In this document: in pieces, positions 27,076-36,072 of the stretch
Layout: every line of letters starts with the position of its first letter
How positions within the stretch are numbered: position 1 is the first letter of the stretch
Virus record (IMG/VR): IMGVR_UViG_3300031857_000630
Span: 1-36,072 of that record
Strand: one strand, 5' to 3'
Length of the DNA stretch: 36,072 nt
DNA from: a virus
The notes under the pieces: model-generated
Databases searched by the model: none
The model's input: the letters and a program-made list of their open reading frames with translations, nothing else
Told to the model about the DNA's origin: nothing
Made by a program: the position numbers and the translations under genes

Positions 27076-27716
27076 TGACTAAATTGAATAGCAACATAAA
27101 GCTTTTTAAGTGTTATGTGAGATTATCACATTTCACTAAAAATGATGATGATTCTAAGAAGTTTCATAATGCTTATGCTTTTGGTATTCAGTCTATTGAG
27201 GGTAAAATTCTTACCTTTCATGTTATGACTGATTATGGAATGCTCAGATCAAGAGTTCCTATATCTGAAATTTTCTTGAAAGTGCCAACTTTAGATATCC
27301 CGTTTCATTTTAAACAGCTTTGGGATTGTTTTTCAGAGAACGTGACTGTCACAAATTTTGATTATTTATGTGACAAAAGATGTGAGGTTTTGCTTAGAGA
27401 CGGTAGTAAAGTTTGGGCAACCTATATGTTTACAGTAGACTGGTATAATAATTCATATTCAGATGAACCTTCTGATTACAAGTGTGGTCATATTTTAGTG
27501 GCTGATGATGGTTATTTACTATGTCAACCTAACAATAGATTATATTGGAGAGATTCAAACTGGATTACTACAAAATTTCCAATTGAACCAAAAGCTATAA
27601 AAGTAGATACAACCTTACTAAGTGTGGAAGCCGTATCAGATAGATGGATATCTGAAGATACTGATTCATACTATTATAACATAACTAAAACTACAGATGA
27701 CAATCAAACTATTTGA
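27075..27716 (+). CDS. Conserved phage protein of unknown function
   Basis: 213 residues, rich in Tyr, Trp and Asp. It has strong blocks (ILTFHVMTDYGMLRSRVPIS, then FHFKQLWDCFSENVTVTNFD, ATYMFTVDWYNN, DEPSDYKCGHILVADDGYLLC, SDRWISEDTDSYYYN) that I recognise as a family in phages of Bacteroidota and others, without assigned function. It is all-beta in look. Between the nuclease and the TerL genes, a packaging role is possible but unproven. Confidence 0.68.
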   Translation: MTKLNSNIKLFKCYVRLSHFTKNDDDSKKFHNAYAFGIQSIEGKILTFHVMTDYGMLRSRVPISEIFLKVPTLDIPFHFKQLWDCFSENVTVTNFDYLCDKRCEVLLRDGSKVWATYMFTVDWYNNSYSDEPSDYKCGHILVADDGYLLCQPNNRLYWRDSNWITTKFPIEPKAIKVDTTLLSVEAVSDRWISEDTDSYYYNITKTTDDNQTI

Positions 27717-28215
27717 TATACAAGGGGGTAAGGTTGTTCCTACGGAGCACTGTTATACTCTAAAGACACTCAAGAAAATCATGGATGATTATCCAGAAGA
27801 TTATATTAAAATCTATGAGTATCTGTTTTATATGACCTGCCCTAATCCAGATTTGAATCCTTTTTTCCATTTGCTTGACTCTGAAAAAGAGGATATCATT
27901 ATCAATGAGATTAATGCTGAATTTAGTACAGAAGACCCTGTTATTCTTGTTGCTTTGGACTTCTGCCGGAAAATGTATGAAACCCCTACAAGCAGGGCAT
28001 ATGAGGGTATCAAGATAGCTCTAGATAACATTGCAAGTTACATGAGAAATACCAGAATTACCGATGGTAGGGATGGTAATATTGGCCAGATAAGAGCTAT
28101 GGCCAAAGACTTTGATGATATTAGACAATCATTCAAAGGTGCCTACAAAGATCTTCAAGAAGAACAAAAAGGCCGTGTCCGTGGAGGAGCTGGTCTTGCA
28201 TATGACCAAATGTAA
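27697..28215 (+). CDS. Helical protein upstream of TerL, possible small terminase
   Basis: 172 residues. MTIKLFDIQGGKVVPTEHCYTLKTLKKIMDDYPED-like start, then mainly helix (YEYLFYMTCPNPDLNPFFHL, EINAEFSTEDPVILVALDFC, KGAYKDLQEEQKG) and a Gly/Arg-rich end (GRVRGGAGLA). The family seems to recur next to TerL in Bacteroidota phages. Small terminase subunits are helical DNA-binding proteins coded just before TerL, which fits, but no clear helix-turn-helix is visible. It overlaps the previous gene by 20 bases. Confidence 0.5.
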   Translation: MTIKLFDIQGGKVVPTEHCYTLKTLKKIMDDYPEDYIKIYEYLFYMTCPNPDLNPFFHLLDSEKEDIIINEINAEFSTEDPVILVALDFCRKMYETPTSRAYEGIKIALDNIASYMRNTRITDGRDGNIGQIRAMAKDFDDIRQSFKGAYKDLQEEQKGRVRGGAGLAYDQM

Positions 28216-28658
28216 TGAGCAAACTAGCAAATCCTTTTTTCTGTATTATACAAATACCCTTGTATAAACAGAATGTAATGATATCAGTCAATCAAACTGA
28301 TGATCAATTGTTGAGTTCTATAGTAAGAACTTCTTCTGTATGGCCTAAGGGAGTTAAACGAACCAAGGATAAAATAACACATCTACTTGAGGCATTTGAT
28401 GATGTTAGTTCTACTAATGATGGTAGAACGGTATTGTACGACTCTGGTATTATCATGGTTAGGTTGTACAAGGTAGAGTCTATCTATATTCCAGAAAATC
28501 TTGGAACATTCAATCATGAGCTTTTTCACGTTGTATCCTTTATTGCAAAAAAGAAAGGGCTAGTATTAAATGACGGCTCTGAAGAAGCATTTTCATATCT
28601 TACTGGCTATATTACAAGTGAATTTTTTAGGATATACCAAAAAAAGAATCAGCTCTAA
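28215..28658 (+). CDS. HExxH zincin-like metalloprotease candidate
   Basis: 147 residues. FNHELFHVVSFIAKKKGL contains HELFH (H101, E102, H105), the zinc-binding HExxH. GSEEAFSYLTGY (121-132) offers a third ligand glutamate (E123 or E124) at the distance usual for gluzincin-like small proteins. The N-terminal 60 residues look like a separate basic region. Directly before TerL (one-base overlap), it could process a packaging or capsid protein; equally it may have lost activity. No other proteolytic motif is seen. Confidence 0.66.
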   Translation: MSKLANPFFCIIQIPLYKQNVMISVNQTDDQLLSSIVRTSSVWPKGVKRTKDKITHLLEAFDDVSSTNDGRTVLYDSGIIMVRLYKVESIYIPENLGTFNHELFHVVSFIAKKKGLVLNDGSEEAFSYLTGYITSEFFRIYQKKNQL

Positions 28659-30877
28659 TGGATCCTTACTTTTACACTGACATACCCGTTTATGATAATG
28701 GGACCTGGACTACCACTAGTTTTTCTAGTAGGGATGACTTCCGTGACTTTGCTGTAAGTATTTTTAAAGAGCCAGGGGAATACCAGTTTAATGATACCAC
28801 ATCTAAGATCTTTAATGAGCAGGCTACAGTCTTTAGACAACAAGGCTTCTACTGTTCTGCTCCTGAAGGGACTAAAGACTTTAGGAAGTATTGGGAGGAT
28901 CAGAAGACTAAGAATCGTAAAGGAGTTATTGTAAAGGATGGTAATCTTGAATGGTATCTTACCCGGGATTACTACATGTGGTTAAACTTCTTGCCTATCT
29001 TCAACAAGGAGATTCAGAAGTTTGGATTTGCTGACATCAGGGATGCCCAGTATCATATAGCCTTGTATGAGCTTCTGGCCGAGCTTCATTATCAGCATTC
29101 ATCTATTCTAAAGAAACGTCAGATTGCTTCATCATACTTCCATGCTGCCAAACTGATCAATCAGATCTGGTATGAGGAAGGGGTAACCCTTAAGATGGGG
29201 GCTAGTCTCAAAGATTACATCAATGAAAAAGGTACATGGAAATTCTTGAATGAATATGAGGCTTTCCTCAATACTCATACAGCATGGTACCGGCCGATGA
29301 ACCCTAACAAGGTTCTTTTCTGGCAGCAAAAGATTGAAACTGAAACATACTTTGGTGGTAGAAAACGTAAGTCTGAGATAGGTCTTAAAGGGGTTATCCA
29401 GGGGATGTCTTTTGAGAAAGATCCTACAAATGGTGTCGGTGGTCCAGTTAAATACTTCTTCCATGAGGAAGCAGGAATTGCTCCTAAGATGGATCAAACC
29501 TATGGTTACATCAAGCCGGCCTTAAAATCAGGTTTGATAACTACAGGTATGTTCATTGCTGCAGGATCTGTCGGTGACCTTGATCAATGTGAACCTCTTA
29601 AGGACATGATCATGAACCCCGATGGCAATGACATTTATGCTGTTGAAACCAATCTTATTGACGACAAAGGTACTATTGGTAGAAGTGGATTGTTCATTCC
29701 AGAACAATGGTCTATGCCTCCTTTTATCGATAAGAATGGTAACTCTCTTGTAGCAGAGGCCCTAGATGCTCTTAATAAATATTTTGAGGACTGCAAGAAG
29801 AAAATGAGTCCTGAAGCTTACCAGCTTGAGGTATCTCAGCATCCTCGGAATATCAAAGAGGCTTTTGATTTTAGAACTCTATCAGTATTCCCATCTCACC
29901 TTATCTCAGCACAGCTTAGGAGAATTGAAGAAAAAGAGTACTCCTATGAGCATTTGGACATCTACAGAGGCACTGATGGTAGTCCGGCCGTAGCAGATAC
30001 AAACAAACTCCCTATAAGAGAGTTTCCGATAACCAAAAACACGGAGGATAAAACCGGATGTTTGGTTGTCTGGGAAAGACCAGTAAAGGATCCGGAGTTT
30101 GGAACATACTATGCATCAATTGACCCTGTTGGTGAGGGAAAGACAACAACCTCAGAATCATTGTGCTCTATCTATGTTTACAAGACAGCCATAGAGATTA
30201 CCAAGAATAACGGAGAAAAGGTAGAAACCTACATTGAACAAGACAAGCTTGTGGCTGCCTGGTGTGGCCGTTTTGATGATATCAATAAAACCCATGAAAG
30301 ACTTGAGTTAATCATTGAATGGTACAATGCCTGGACTATTGTGGAGAACAACATTAGTCAGTTCATCAACCACATGATCTACCGGAAAAAGCAGAGGTAC
30401 CTAGTACCCCGGTCACAGATCCTCTTCCTAAAAGATATTGGGGCCAATGCCAATGTATTCCAGGAATATGGATGGAAAAACACAGGTACCTTATTTAAAA
30501 GTCACATGCTCAGTTATGCCATTGAGTTTGTAAAAGAAGAGTTAGATACTCTTACTGATGATAATGGTAAACCACTTAAGACTATATTTGGCATTGAAAG
30601 AATCCCTGATCCCATGCTTCTAAAAGAGATGATGGCATACAGAGATGGTGTCAACGTCGATAGACTTGTATCCTTTGCTGCATTGGTTGCTTTTGCAAAA
30701 GTTCAGCAAGCCAACAGGGGTTATAAGAAACGTTATGAAGAAACTGGTAGCAAAAAGTTGGATAACAGCAGGAATTTCAGTAAATTAAATAGTAGTCCCT
30801 TCCGTCACATAGGAGGGTCTAATGATAGATTCCCAGGAATGAAATTACCCAGGAATGCATTTAAAAATTTAAGGTAA
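28658..30877 (+). CDS. terL: Large terminase subunit
   Basis: 739 residues, in the range of crAss-like TerL. ATPase part: an atypical Walker A KKRQIASS (152-159), and Walker B FFHEEAG (267-273) with the catalytic E pair. Nuclease part: YYASIDPVGEG (D at about 488) and TIVENN (E at about 563) supply the RNase H-like metal ligands. The first 70 residues are an N-terminal extension. Known: TerL pumps DNA into the prohead and cuts the concatemer. It is followed by the portal gene after one base. The Walker A differs from the usual GxxxxGK[ST] but keeps K/R-Q-x-x-S as in related phages. Confidence 0.93.
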   Translation: MDPYFYTDIPVYDNGTWTTTSFSSRDDFRDFAVSIFKEPGEYQFNDTTSKIFNEQATVFRQQGFYCSAPEGTKDFRKYWEDQKTKNRKGVIVKDGNLEWYLTRDYYMWLNFLPIFNKEIQKFGFADIRDAQYHIALYELLAELHYQHSSILKKRQIASSYFHAAKLINQIWYEEGVTLKMGASLKDYINEKGTWKFLNEYEAFLNTHTAWYRPMNPNKVLFWQQKIETETYFGGRKRKSEIGLKGVIQGMSFEKDPTNGVGGPVKYFFHEEAGIAPKMDQTYGYIKPALKSGLITTGMFIAAGSVGDLDQCEPLKDMIMNPDGNDIYAVETNLIDDKGTIGRSGLFIPEQWSMPPFIDKNGNSLVAEALDALNKYFEDCKKKMSPEAYQLEVSQHPRNIKEAFDFRTLSVFPSHLISAQLRRIEEKEYSYEHLDIYRGTDGSPAVADTNKLPIREFPITKNTEDKTGCLVVWERPVKDPEFGTYYASIDPVGEGKTTTSESLCSIYVYKTAIEITKNNGEKVETYIEQDKLVAAWCGRFDDINKTHERLELIIEWYNAWTIVENNISQFINHMIYRKKQRYLVPRSQILFLKDIGANANVFQEYGWKNTGTLFKSHMLSYAIEFVKEELDTLTDDNGKPLKTIFGIERIPDPMLLKEMMAYRDGVNVDRLVSFAALVAFAKVQQANRGYKKRYEETGSKKLDNSRNFSKLNSSPFRHIGGSNDRFPGMKLPRNAFKNLR

Positions 30878-30878
30878 T

Positions 30879-33629
30879 ATGCAGATATATAATGCAATGC
30901 AACTCAAGGCTGGTGCCAAAGTAGAGTACAACAAGATGGGTACTCTTAACCAGCCTATTCAGTTTATTCCTAGGAAAGAAAAGGACAATGACTGGACAGC
31001 ATGGAACCTTGATTGGCTAGAATGGAAAGGCCTTCAGCATGTCCGTAGAAATGCTCGTAGGCTTATGAAGAATTATAAGCTTGCAAAAGGTATCATAGAT
31101 AAAGGGGACTACATTGTTGAGGAAGACAATGAGTATGCAGACCTTATTGAAACCCTTACCAGAGAGGATGCATCAGCATTGGAACTGAAGTTCTACCCTA
31201 TTATTCCTAACGTAATCAACACTCTTGTATCTGAGTTTGCTAAAAGATCTAGTTCTGTATCATACAGAGCTGTAGATGAGTTCTCATACAATGAGTTTCT
31301 TGAGCTTAAAAAAGAACAACTTCAGCAGTCATTGGTACAAGATGCTGAGAGAAAACTTATGCAAAGACTTGTTGAAGATGGAATGGATCCTCAATCAGAG
31401 GAGTTTCAACAAGCAATGAGTCCTGAGAATGTTAAGAGTCTCCCAGAGATTCAAGGCTTCTTTGATAAAAAATATCGATCTATTCCTGAACAGTGGGCAG
31501 CTCACCAGCACAATGTTGACCAGGAAAGATTTGGAATGGAGGAATTAGAGGAGAGAGCTTTTAGGGATATGCTCATTACAGATAGGGAGTTCTGGCATTT
31601 CCGTATGCTTGAGGATGACTATGATGTTGAGCTCTGGAATCCTGTTCTTACCTTCTACCATAAATCTCCAGATGCCCGTTATATCAGCCAAGGCCAATGG
31701 GTTGGTAAGTTTGATATGATGACTGTAGCTGATGTTATTGACCGTTATGGATGGTTGATGACAGAGGAGCAGATGGAAACACTTGAGCAGATCTATCCTG
31801 TACGTTCAGCCGGTTATCCTATCCAAGGTTATCAGAATGACGGTAGTTACTATGATGGTACCAAGTCACATGACTGGAATACAAACATGCCGTCCCTGGC
31901 ATACCGTCAGTACACTTCTATGTGGGATAATACCCTCAGAGGTGGTGACATTGTAAACTGGATCCTTTCAGACAGTGAAGACTGGTTTGATATGGGTATG
32001 ACTAACCTTCTCCGTGTAACTACAGCTTACTGGAAGTCACAACGTAAGGTTGGACACTTGACTAAGATTGATGATATGGGTCAGGTAACTACTGATATCA
32101 TTGATGAATCATATGTAGTAACAGACAAGCCTGTCTATAACCTGGATTTGTTTAAGAACAAGTCTAGACAAAACCTACTCTTTGGTGAACACATCGATTG
32201 GATCTACATCAATGAGGTTTGGGGTGGAGTAAAGATTGGACCTAACCACCCAACATACTGGGGTACAAATAACCCAGGTGGTATTAATCCTATTTATCTT
32301 GGGATCAATCAGAATAACATGGGCCCTCTTCAGTTTCAATTTAAGGGAGATGACTCATTGTATGGCTGTAAACTTCCGGTAGAGGGATCTGTATTCTCAG
32401 ACCGTAATACCAGATCAACCTCTTTGGTTGACCTGATGAAGCCGTTCCAGATTGGTTACAATATCGTAAATAACCAGATTGCAGATATTCTTGTAGACGA
32501 ATTAGGAACTGTAATCTTGCTTGACCAGAATGCTTTACCTAGACACTCATTAGGAGAAGATTGGGGAAAGAACAACCTGGCTAAAGCATACGTGGCAATG
32601 AAGAACTTCCAGATGTTGCCACTGGATACATCGATTACCAATACTGAGAATGCCCTGGCCTTCCAGCATTATCAGAAGCTTGACCTTGAACAGACAAACC
32701 GTTTGATGTCAAGGATTAATCTTGCTAACTATTTCAAATCTCAGGCCTTTGAGGTAATTGGTCTTACTCCACAAAGATTAGGACAACAGATCTCACAGCA
32801 GACTGCTACCGGTATTGAACAATCGATTAATGCCAGTTATGCTCAAACAGAGGTTTACTTTATTCAACATAGTGACTATCTGATGCCACGTGTGCACCAG
32901 ATGAGGACAGACCTTGCCCAGTACTACCAATCTAATAAACCTTCTGTAAGGTTACAGTACATCACCAATACTGAACAAAGGAAGAACTTTGAGATCAATG
33001 GTACCAAGCTGTTGTTGAGAGACCTCAATATATTCTGTACTACCAAGGCTAACCATAGAGCCGTTGTTGAGCAGCTTAAACAGCTTGCCATTAATAACAA
33101 TACAACTGGTGCCAGCATCTATGATCTTGGTCAATTGCTTATTGCTGATAATCTTCCTGATGTTAATGAGGTTCTTAGAACTGCTGAACGTAAGCAGAAT
33201 GAGATACGTCAACAAGAAGCTCAGCAAGAACAAGCAATGCAACAAGAAATGATTGCTGCCAAAGCTGAAGAGGAAAGACTCAAGAGAGAGTTTGAGGCTG
33301 TTGAGAATGATAAAGATCGTGCTAATCGTATTCAGGAGGCTCAGATTAAAGCTGCTGGGTTTGGTTCAACCGTTGACATCAATGAGAACCAACAAAGTGA
33401 CTACATGGATGCCCTAAAAGAAATCAACCGGACTAATGCTCAGTTAGACAATATCAGTCTACAGAGAGAAAAGGAGATCAATAGACAGGCAGAAGTGAGT
33501 CAAAACATCAGCATTAAGCAACAGGAGTTGAATACTAAGAAAGAAATTGCCCAAACTCAGCTCCAAATTGCAAGGGAAAACAAGAATAAGTTTGACAAAA
33601 AGAGCACAGAAAACAAGAAGAAAAAGTAA
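30879..33629 (+). CDS. Portal protein with long C-terminal coiled coil
   Basis: 916 residues, the size typical of crAss-like portals. It has an N-terminal region (RNARRLMKNYKLAKGIIDKG), a core with repeated aromatic blocks (PVLTFYHKSPDARYIS, then GDIVNWILSDSEDWFD), a stretch on ring contacts (PFQIGYNIVNNQIADILVDE) and QISQQTATGIEQSINASYAQ like portal clip/stem regions. From about residue 770 it is Gln/Glu/Lys-rich helix (QQEAQQEQAMQQEM and on) of about 140 residues, likely inside the head or a crown. Position between TerL and scaffold/capsid genes confirms. Function: DNA entry and exit channel. Confidence 0.9.
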   Translation: MQIYNAMQLKAGAKVEYNKMGTLNQPIQFIPRKEKDNDWTAWNLDWLEWKGLQHVRRNARRLMKNYKLAKGIIDKGDYIVEEDNEYADLIETLTREDASALELKFYPIIPNVINTLVSEFAKRSSSVSYRAVDEFSYNEFLELKKEQLQQSLVQDAERKLMQRLVEDGMDPQSEEFQQAMSPENVKSLPEIQGFFDKKYRSIPEQWAAHQHNVDQERFGMEELEERAFRDMLITDREFWHFRMLEDDYDVELWNPVLTFYHKSPDARYISQGQWVGKFDMMTVADVIDRYGWLMTEEQMETLEQIYPVRSAGYPIQGYQNDGSYYDGTKSHDWNTNMPSLAYRQYTSMWDNTLRGGDIVNWILSDSEDWFDMGMTNLLRVTTAYWKSQRKVGHLTKIDDMGQVTTDIIDESYVVTDKPVYNLDLFKNKSRQNLLFGEHIDWIYINEVWGGVKIGPNHPTYWGTNNPGGINPIYLGINQNNMGPLQFQFKGDDSLYGCKLPVEGSVFSDRNTRSTSLVDLMKPFQIGYNIVNNQIADILVDELGTVILLDQNALPRHSLGEDWGKNNLAKAYVAMKNFQMLPLDTSITNTENALAFQHYQKLDLEQTNRLMSRINLANYFKSQAFEVIGLTPQRLGQQISQQTATGIEQSINASYAQTEVYFIQHSDYLMPRVHQMRTDLAQYYQSNKPSVRLQYITNTEQRKNFEINGTKLLLRDLNIFCTTKANHRAVVEQLKQLAINNNTTGASIYDLGQLLIADNLPDVNEVLRTAERKQNEIRQQEAQQEQAMQQEMIAAKAEEERLKREFEAVENDKDRANRIQEAQIKAAGFGSTVDINENQQSDYMDALKEINRTNAQLDNISLQREKEINRQAEVSQNISIKQQELNTKKEIAQTQLQIARENKNKFDKKSTENKKKK

Positions 33630-33685
33630 AATAGGGGGTACTTTGCTATAAACTCACTCTATTCTAAAATGGCTTGTGAATTTAT

Positions 33686-33707
33686 AAAGTTTAAACCTAT
33701 ACTTTTG
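33686..33707 (+). promoter_or_regulatory. Likely late promoter before scaffold/capsid genes
   Basis: TAAAGTTTAAAC (33685-33696) matches the spacer of the 24735 promoter exactly, and TACTTTTG (33700-33707) fits the -7 consensus TAnnTTTG. The -33 TTTG is missing (CTTG at 33673-33676 with a 23-base spacer). The leader before the ATG (AAAACCAACAATTA) resembles the other unit's leader (AAAAACCAACATC). It drives the unit beginning at 33737. Confidence 0.62.
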
Positions 33708-33736
33708 TGTATATTGTATTGTAAAACCAACAATTA

Positions 33737-34978
33737 ATGGAAGATAATAAAACAGCATCTACTGCTGCTGAGACTACTCAGATTGAGCAAGTAGATATGG
33801 ACCTAGATAGTTTAGACTTTCTAGGAACACCGGGAGCAGAAAACGTCCTGCTTCCTGAGGAACAGAAGCCTAATGTATTTACAAAGCCTTCTGTTGACCT
33901 CTCCTTTATTGACAAAGACTCTGATGAACCAGGCTCAGAGCCAACAGAAAAAGTTGAGATTGATGATGTCATCGGTGAAGTAGACCCTGAAGCTGACTTT
34001 AGAAAGAAGGAAGATAAACCTGAAGAAAAGAAAGCTGGCAGACCAAAGGTTGAAAAGAATGGAATGGCTGAGGTAGTTAACAAACTTATTGAAGCCGGTA
34101 AGATTGTTCCATTTGATGATGACAAACCTCTTGATGAGTACACTCTCAATGACTACCAAGAATTGCTTGAGGCAAACTTTGCAGAGATTGAAAACAAGGT
34201 ACGTCAGGAAACTCCAGTAGAGTTCTTTGATAGCCTTCCACAAGAACTGCAGTATGCTGCTAAGTATGTAGCTGATGGTGGTACAGACCTTAAAGGATTA
34301 TTCAAGGTTCTTGCTTCTGCAGAAGAGGTAAGAGATCTTAATCCAGCTCAGGAGTCTGACCAAGAACAGATTGTTCGTGAATACCTCAGAGCTACAAACT
34401 TTGGTACCATTGAAGAAATCAATGAAGAAATTGATAGCTGGAAAGACAGAGGAGATCTTGAAGCAAAGGCATTGAAGTTCAAGCCAAAATTGGATGCAAT
34501 GCAAGAACGTGTAGTTCAAAGTAAACTTGCTGAACAAGAAAATCTCCGTAAACAGCAACAAGCTGCAGCACAACAGTATATGGAAAATGTCTATAATACT
34601 GTAGCCACTGCAGAGATCAACGGACTGAAGTTGGATAAAAAGACCCAAGGCTTATTGTATAATGGTCTTGTACAACCTAACTATCCTTCTATCTCTGGAA
34701 GACCTACAAACTTGCTAGGCCATCTTTTAGAGAAGTACCAGTATGTTGAGCCAAATCACGGATTGATTGCTGAGGCTCTTTGGTTACTTTCTGATCCTGA
34801 GGGATACAGAGGTAAGGTTAGAGAACAGGCTAAGGTTGAAACTACTGAAAAGGTAGTAAGACAACTTAAGACTGAACAGGCCAAACTTCAGAGCAGTGCA
34901 CCGGTCATTGAGAAAGATGAAGTAAAAGAAAGAAGAATACCACGTAATACAACAGGTGGAGGATTCTTTAAACGATAA
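33737..34978 (+). CDS. Acidic scaffold-like protein upstream of capsid gene
   Basis: 413 residues. The first 110 residues are acidic and disordered-looking (DLDSLDFLGTPGAENVLLPE, then KSDS-rich). The middle is helical (GMAEVVNKLIEAGKIVPFDD, NDYQELLEANFAEIENKVR), and residues 250-300 form a Gln/Lys helix. The C-terminal end is basic (ERRIPRNTTGGGFFKR). Acidic helical protein with a basic C-terminal tip, placed between portal and major capsid, is the classical scaffold layout. Identity by layout only; in crAss-like phages the corresponding protein has no well-fixed role. Confidence 0.62.
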   Translation: MEDNKTASTAAETTQIEQVDMDLDSLDFLGTPGAENVLLPEEQKPNVFTKPSVDLSFIDKDSDEPGSEPTEKVEIDDVIGEVDPEADFRKKEDKPEEKKAGRPKVEKNGMAEVVNKLIEAGKIVPFDDDKPLDEYTLNDYQELLEANFAEIENKVRQETPVEFFDSLPQELQYAAKYVADGGTDLKGLFKVLASAEEVRDLNPAQESDQEQIVREYLRATNFGTIEEINEEIDSWKDRGDLEAKALKFKPKLDAMQERVVQSKLAEQENLRKQQQAAAQQYMENVYNTVATAEINGLKLDKKTQGLLYNGLVQPNYPSISGRPTNLLGHLLEKYQYVEPNHGLIAEALWLLSDPEGYRGKVREQAKVETTEKVVRQLKTEQAKLQSSAPVIEKDEVKERRIPRNTTGGGFFKR

Positions 34979-35009
34979 AAAAATTAACCTCTAAGTTAAA
35001 TAAGTAAAC

Positions 35010-36072
35010 ATGGCAACTCCAGTTTTAAACAATGGTATATTTCTACGAGATACCAATTATGCGGCTAGTTCGCACGTAGATTCATACCACCTGGTAAACA
35101 TGCTGAAGAATGCAGAACCTATGGACCTTGGTCCTGTGGACCTTTGGGCTATGGCTCAAAAGGTAGAAATGCCTCTCTATCAGATGTCTTCCTTTGGTGG
35201 TAAGAATGTAATTAACGTTGACAATGCACGTGGTGAGTACAAATGGCAAACACCAGTTGTACAAGATCTTCCATACATTGTTGATTCACAAGAAACCGGT
35301 ACTGTAGGTATCGATGGTCAAACCTTCAAGATTAAACTTTCACGTAGAGAGTTTGGTCATGGTGACATCATCACCTATGACAAGTACAATGGTTTTGAGA
35401 TGTACATCACTGCAGATGACATCATTCCTTTGGGTGATGGCTTCTTGTATACTGTACAGCTTGTAAACAATGATACTGGTAACGGTATTGATGCTGATAC
35501 TTACTTGGTATCTGGTACTAAAATCTTCCGTAAAGGTTCTGCACGTGGTGAATATGGAGAACGTTTCTCTGACATCATCACTGCTACAGGTTTCCGTGAG
35601 TTCTACAACTTTGTAGGAGGAGCTGAAGCACACGTACATTACTCTGTATCAAGCCGTGCTGATCTTATGATCAAAGGTGGTATGAATGCTGATGGTACTG
35701 TACCTGTAACTGAGATCTGGAGAAACTTTGACAAAAACGTAGATCCAGCAGTTGCTAACCTTGAAACAATGGTTAGCCGTATGGGTAAGGACTATGTTAA
35801 ACGTGCAATGTCAAACGGTTCATTAAGCCGTACATTCTTGACCACAATGGAAGCTGCTCACTTGACTAAAGTAGCAACTGACATTGAGACTTACCTCATG
35901 TGGGGACAAGGTGGTAGAGTACGTCAGGATGGTCCAGATGATGTACGTCTATCTGTCGGTCTTTGGAAGCAGTTGGATAACTCTTTCAAACGTGTATACA
36001 ACAAGTCTGGTTTCAACCTTGATTTGTTCCGTTCAGAAATCTATAACTTCTATGCTGGTAAGGTTGAGTTCA
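35010..36072 (+). CDS. Major capsid protein (N-terminal part, cut by window edge)
   Basis: Open frame from ATG 35010 to the edge, about 354 residues, no stop. It starts MATPVLNNGIFLRDTNYAAS and carries KLSRREFGHGDIITYDKYNGF (about 109-129), IIPLGDGFLYTVQLVNND, FRKGSARGEYGERFSD and FNFVGGAEAHVHYSVSSRAD, blocks that I associate with the HK97-fold capsid protein of crAss-like phages. The gene lies 31 bases after the scaffold-like gene with no terminator between them, so they share the 33.7 kb promoter. Codons are the most regular in the window (CGT, GGT, AAC), as expected of a highly expressed gene. The rest lies beyond the edge. Confidence 0.85.
   Translation, partial: MATPVLNNGIFLRDTNYAASSHVDSYHLVNMLKNAEPMDLGPVDLWAMAQKVEMPLYQMSSFGGKNVINVDNARGEYKWQTPVVQDLPYIVDSQETGTVGIDGQTFKIKLSRREFGHGDIITYDKYNGFEMYITADDIIPLGDGFLYTVQLVNNDTGNGIDADTYLVSGTKIFRKGSARGEYGERFSDIITATGFREFYNFVGGAEAHVHYSVSSRADLMIKGGMNADGTVPVTEIWRNFDKNVDPAVANLETMVSRMGKDYVKRAMSNGSLSRTFLTTMEAAHLTKVATDIETYLMWGQGGRVRQDGPDDVRLSVGLWKQLDNSFKRVYNKSGFNLDLFRSEIYNFYAGKVEF

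Noticed and set aside
29132-29497. A 121-codon minus-strand frame inside terL
   Set aside because: It is antisense to the conserved ATPase part of TerL and follows from that gene's codon pattern; no leader or context supports it.
1-36072. CRISPR arrays, insertion sequences, integrase or attachment sites
   Set aside because: No regularly spaced direct repeats, transposase motifs, terminal inverted repeats or integrase-type genes were seen on either strand.

Overview
The window looks like part of a double-stranded DNA tailed phage of a Bacteroidota host, most likely crAss-like or a close relative. On the + strand it carries a large terminase, a 916-residue portal with a Gln/Glu-rich coiled-coil tail, an acidic scaffold-like protein and the start of the major capsid protein, preceded by a bacterial HU/IHF-like protein and a PD-(D/E)XK nuclease. 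Bacteroidota is supported by the lack of clear Shine-Dalgarno sequences, AT-rich leaders, a promoter of the TTTG-N19-TAnnTTTG type at 24735-24765, and the closeness of the phage ClpS to the Bacteroidota form of that protein. Assignment to crAss-like phages rests on gene order and remembered resemblance, not on a search. The standard genetic code fits every gene; I see no stop-codon reassignment.

Layout. 1-17174 is read entirely on the minus strand and holds about forty mostly short genes. From right to left: a block of separately terminated genes (12.5-17.2 kb) with a ParB-like protein, two paralogous proteins and a third protein with SSB-like C-terminal tails, and two multi-branched structured RNAs; a tightly packed block of conserved unknown phage proteins (9.0-12.5 kb); small proteins with a third structured intergenic region and a tRNA-like element (6.5-8.6 kb); a replication-like block with a ssDNA-binding candidate, an HNH nuclease and an SF2 helicase (2.2-5.5 kb); and finally a ClpS adaptor, small membrane proteins and a GroES-like co-chaperonin cut by the window edge. 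17175-17476 is a divergent control region. 17477-36072 is read on the + strand: metallophosphoesterase, small proteins, fibre, lysis genes (holin-like, CHAP lipoprotein, two nested spanin-like genes), a fibre-like protein preceded by a mini-copy of its N-terminus, a terminator at about 24.7 kb, a second transcription unit from a host-type promoter (HU/IHF-like, Zn protein, nuclease, HExxH protein, TerL, portal), and a third promoter before the scaffold-like and capsid genes.

How it works together (inference). The minus strand is the early/middle programme: takeover, DNA handling, host proteostasis (ClpS, GroES). The + strand is the late programme: virion and lysis. Three minus-strand genes share an identical 17-nt promoter-like element, and those same three products have acidic C-termini ending in PF or PFN[IL], resembling the protein-docking tip of bacterial SSB. 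This co-regulated group, together with the structured RNAs between the same genes, is the part of the window most likely to be new biology.
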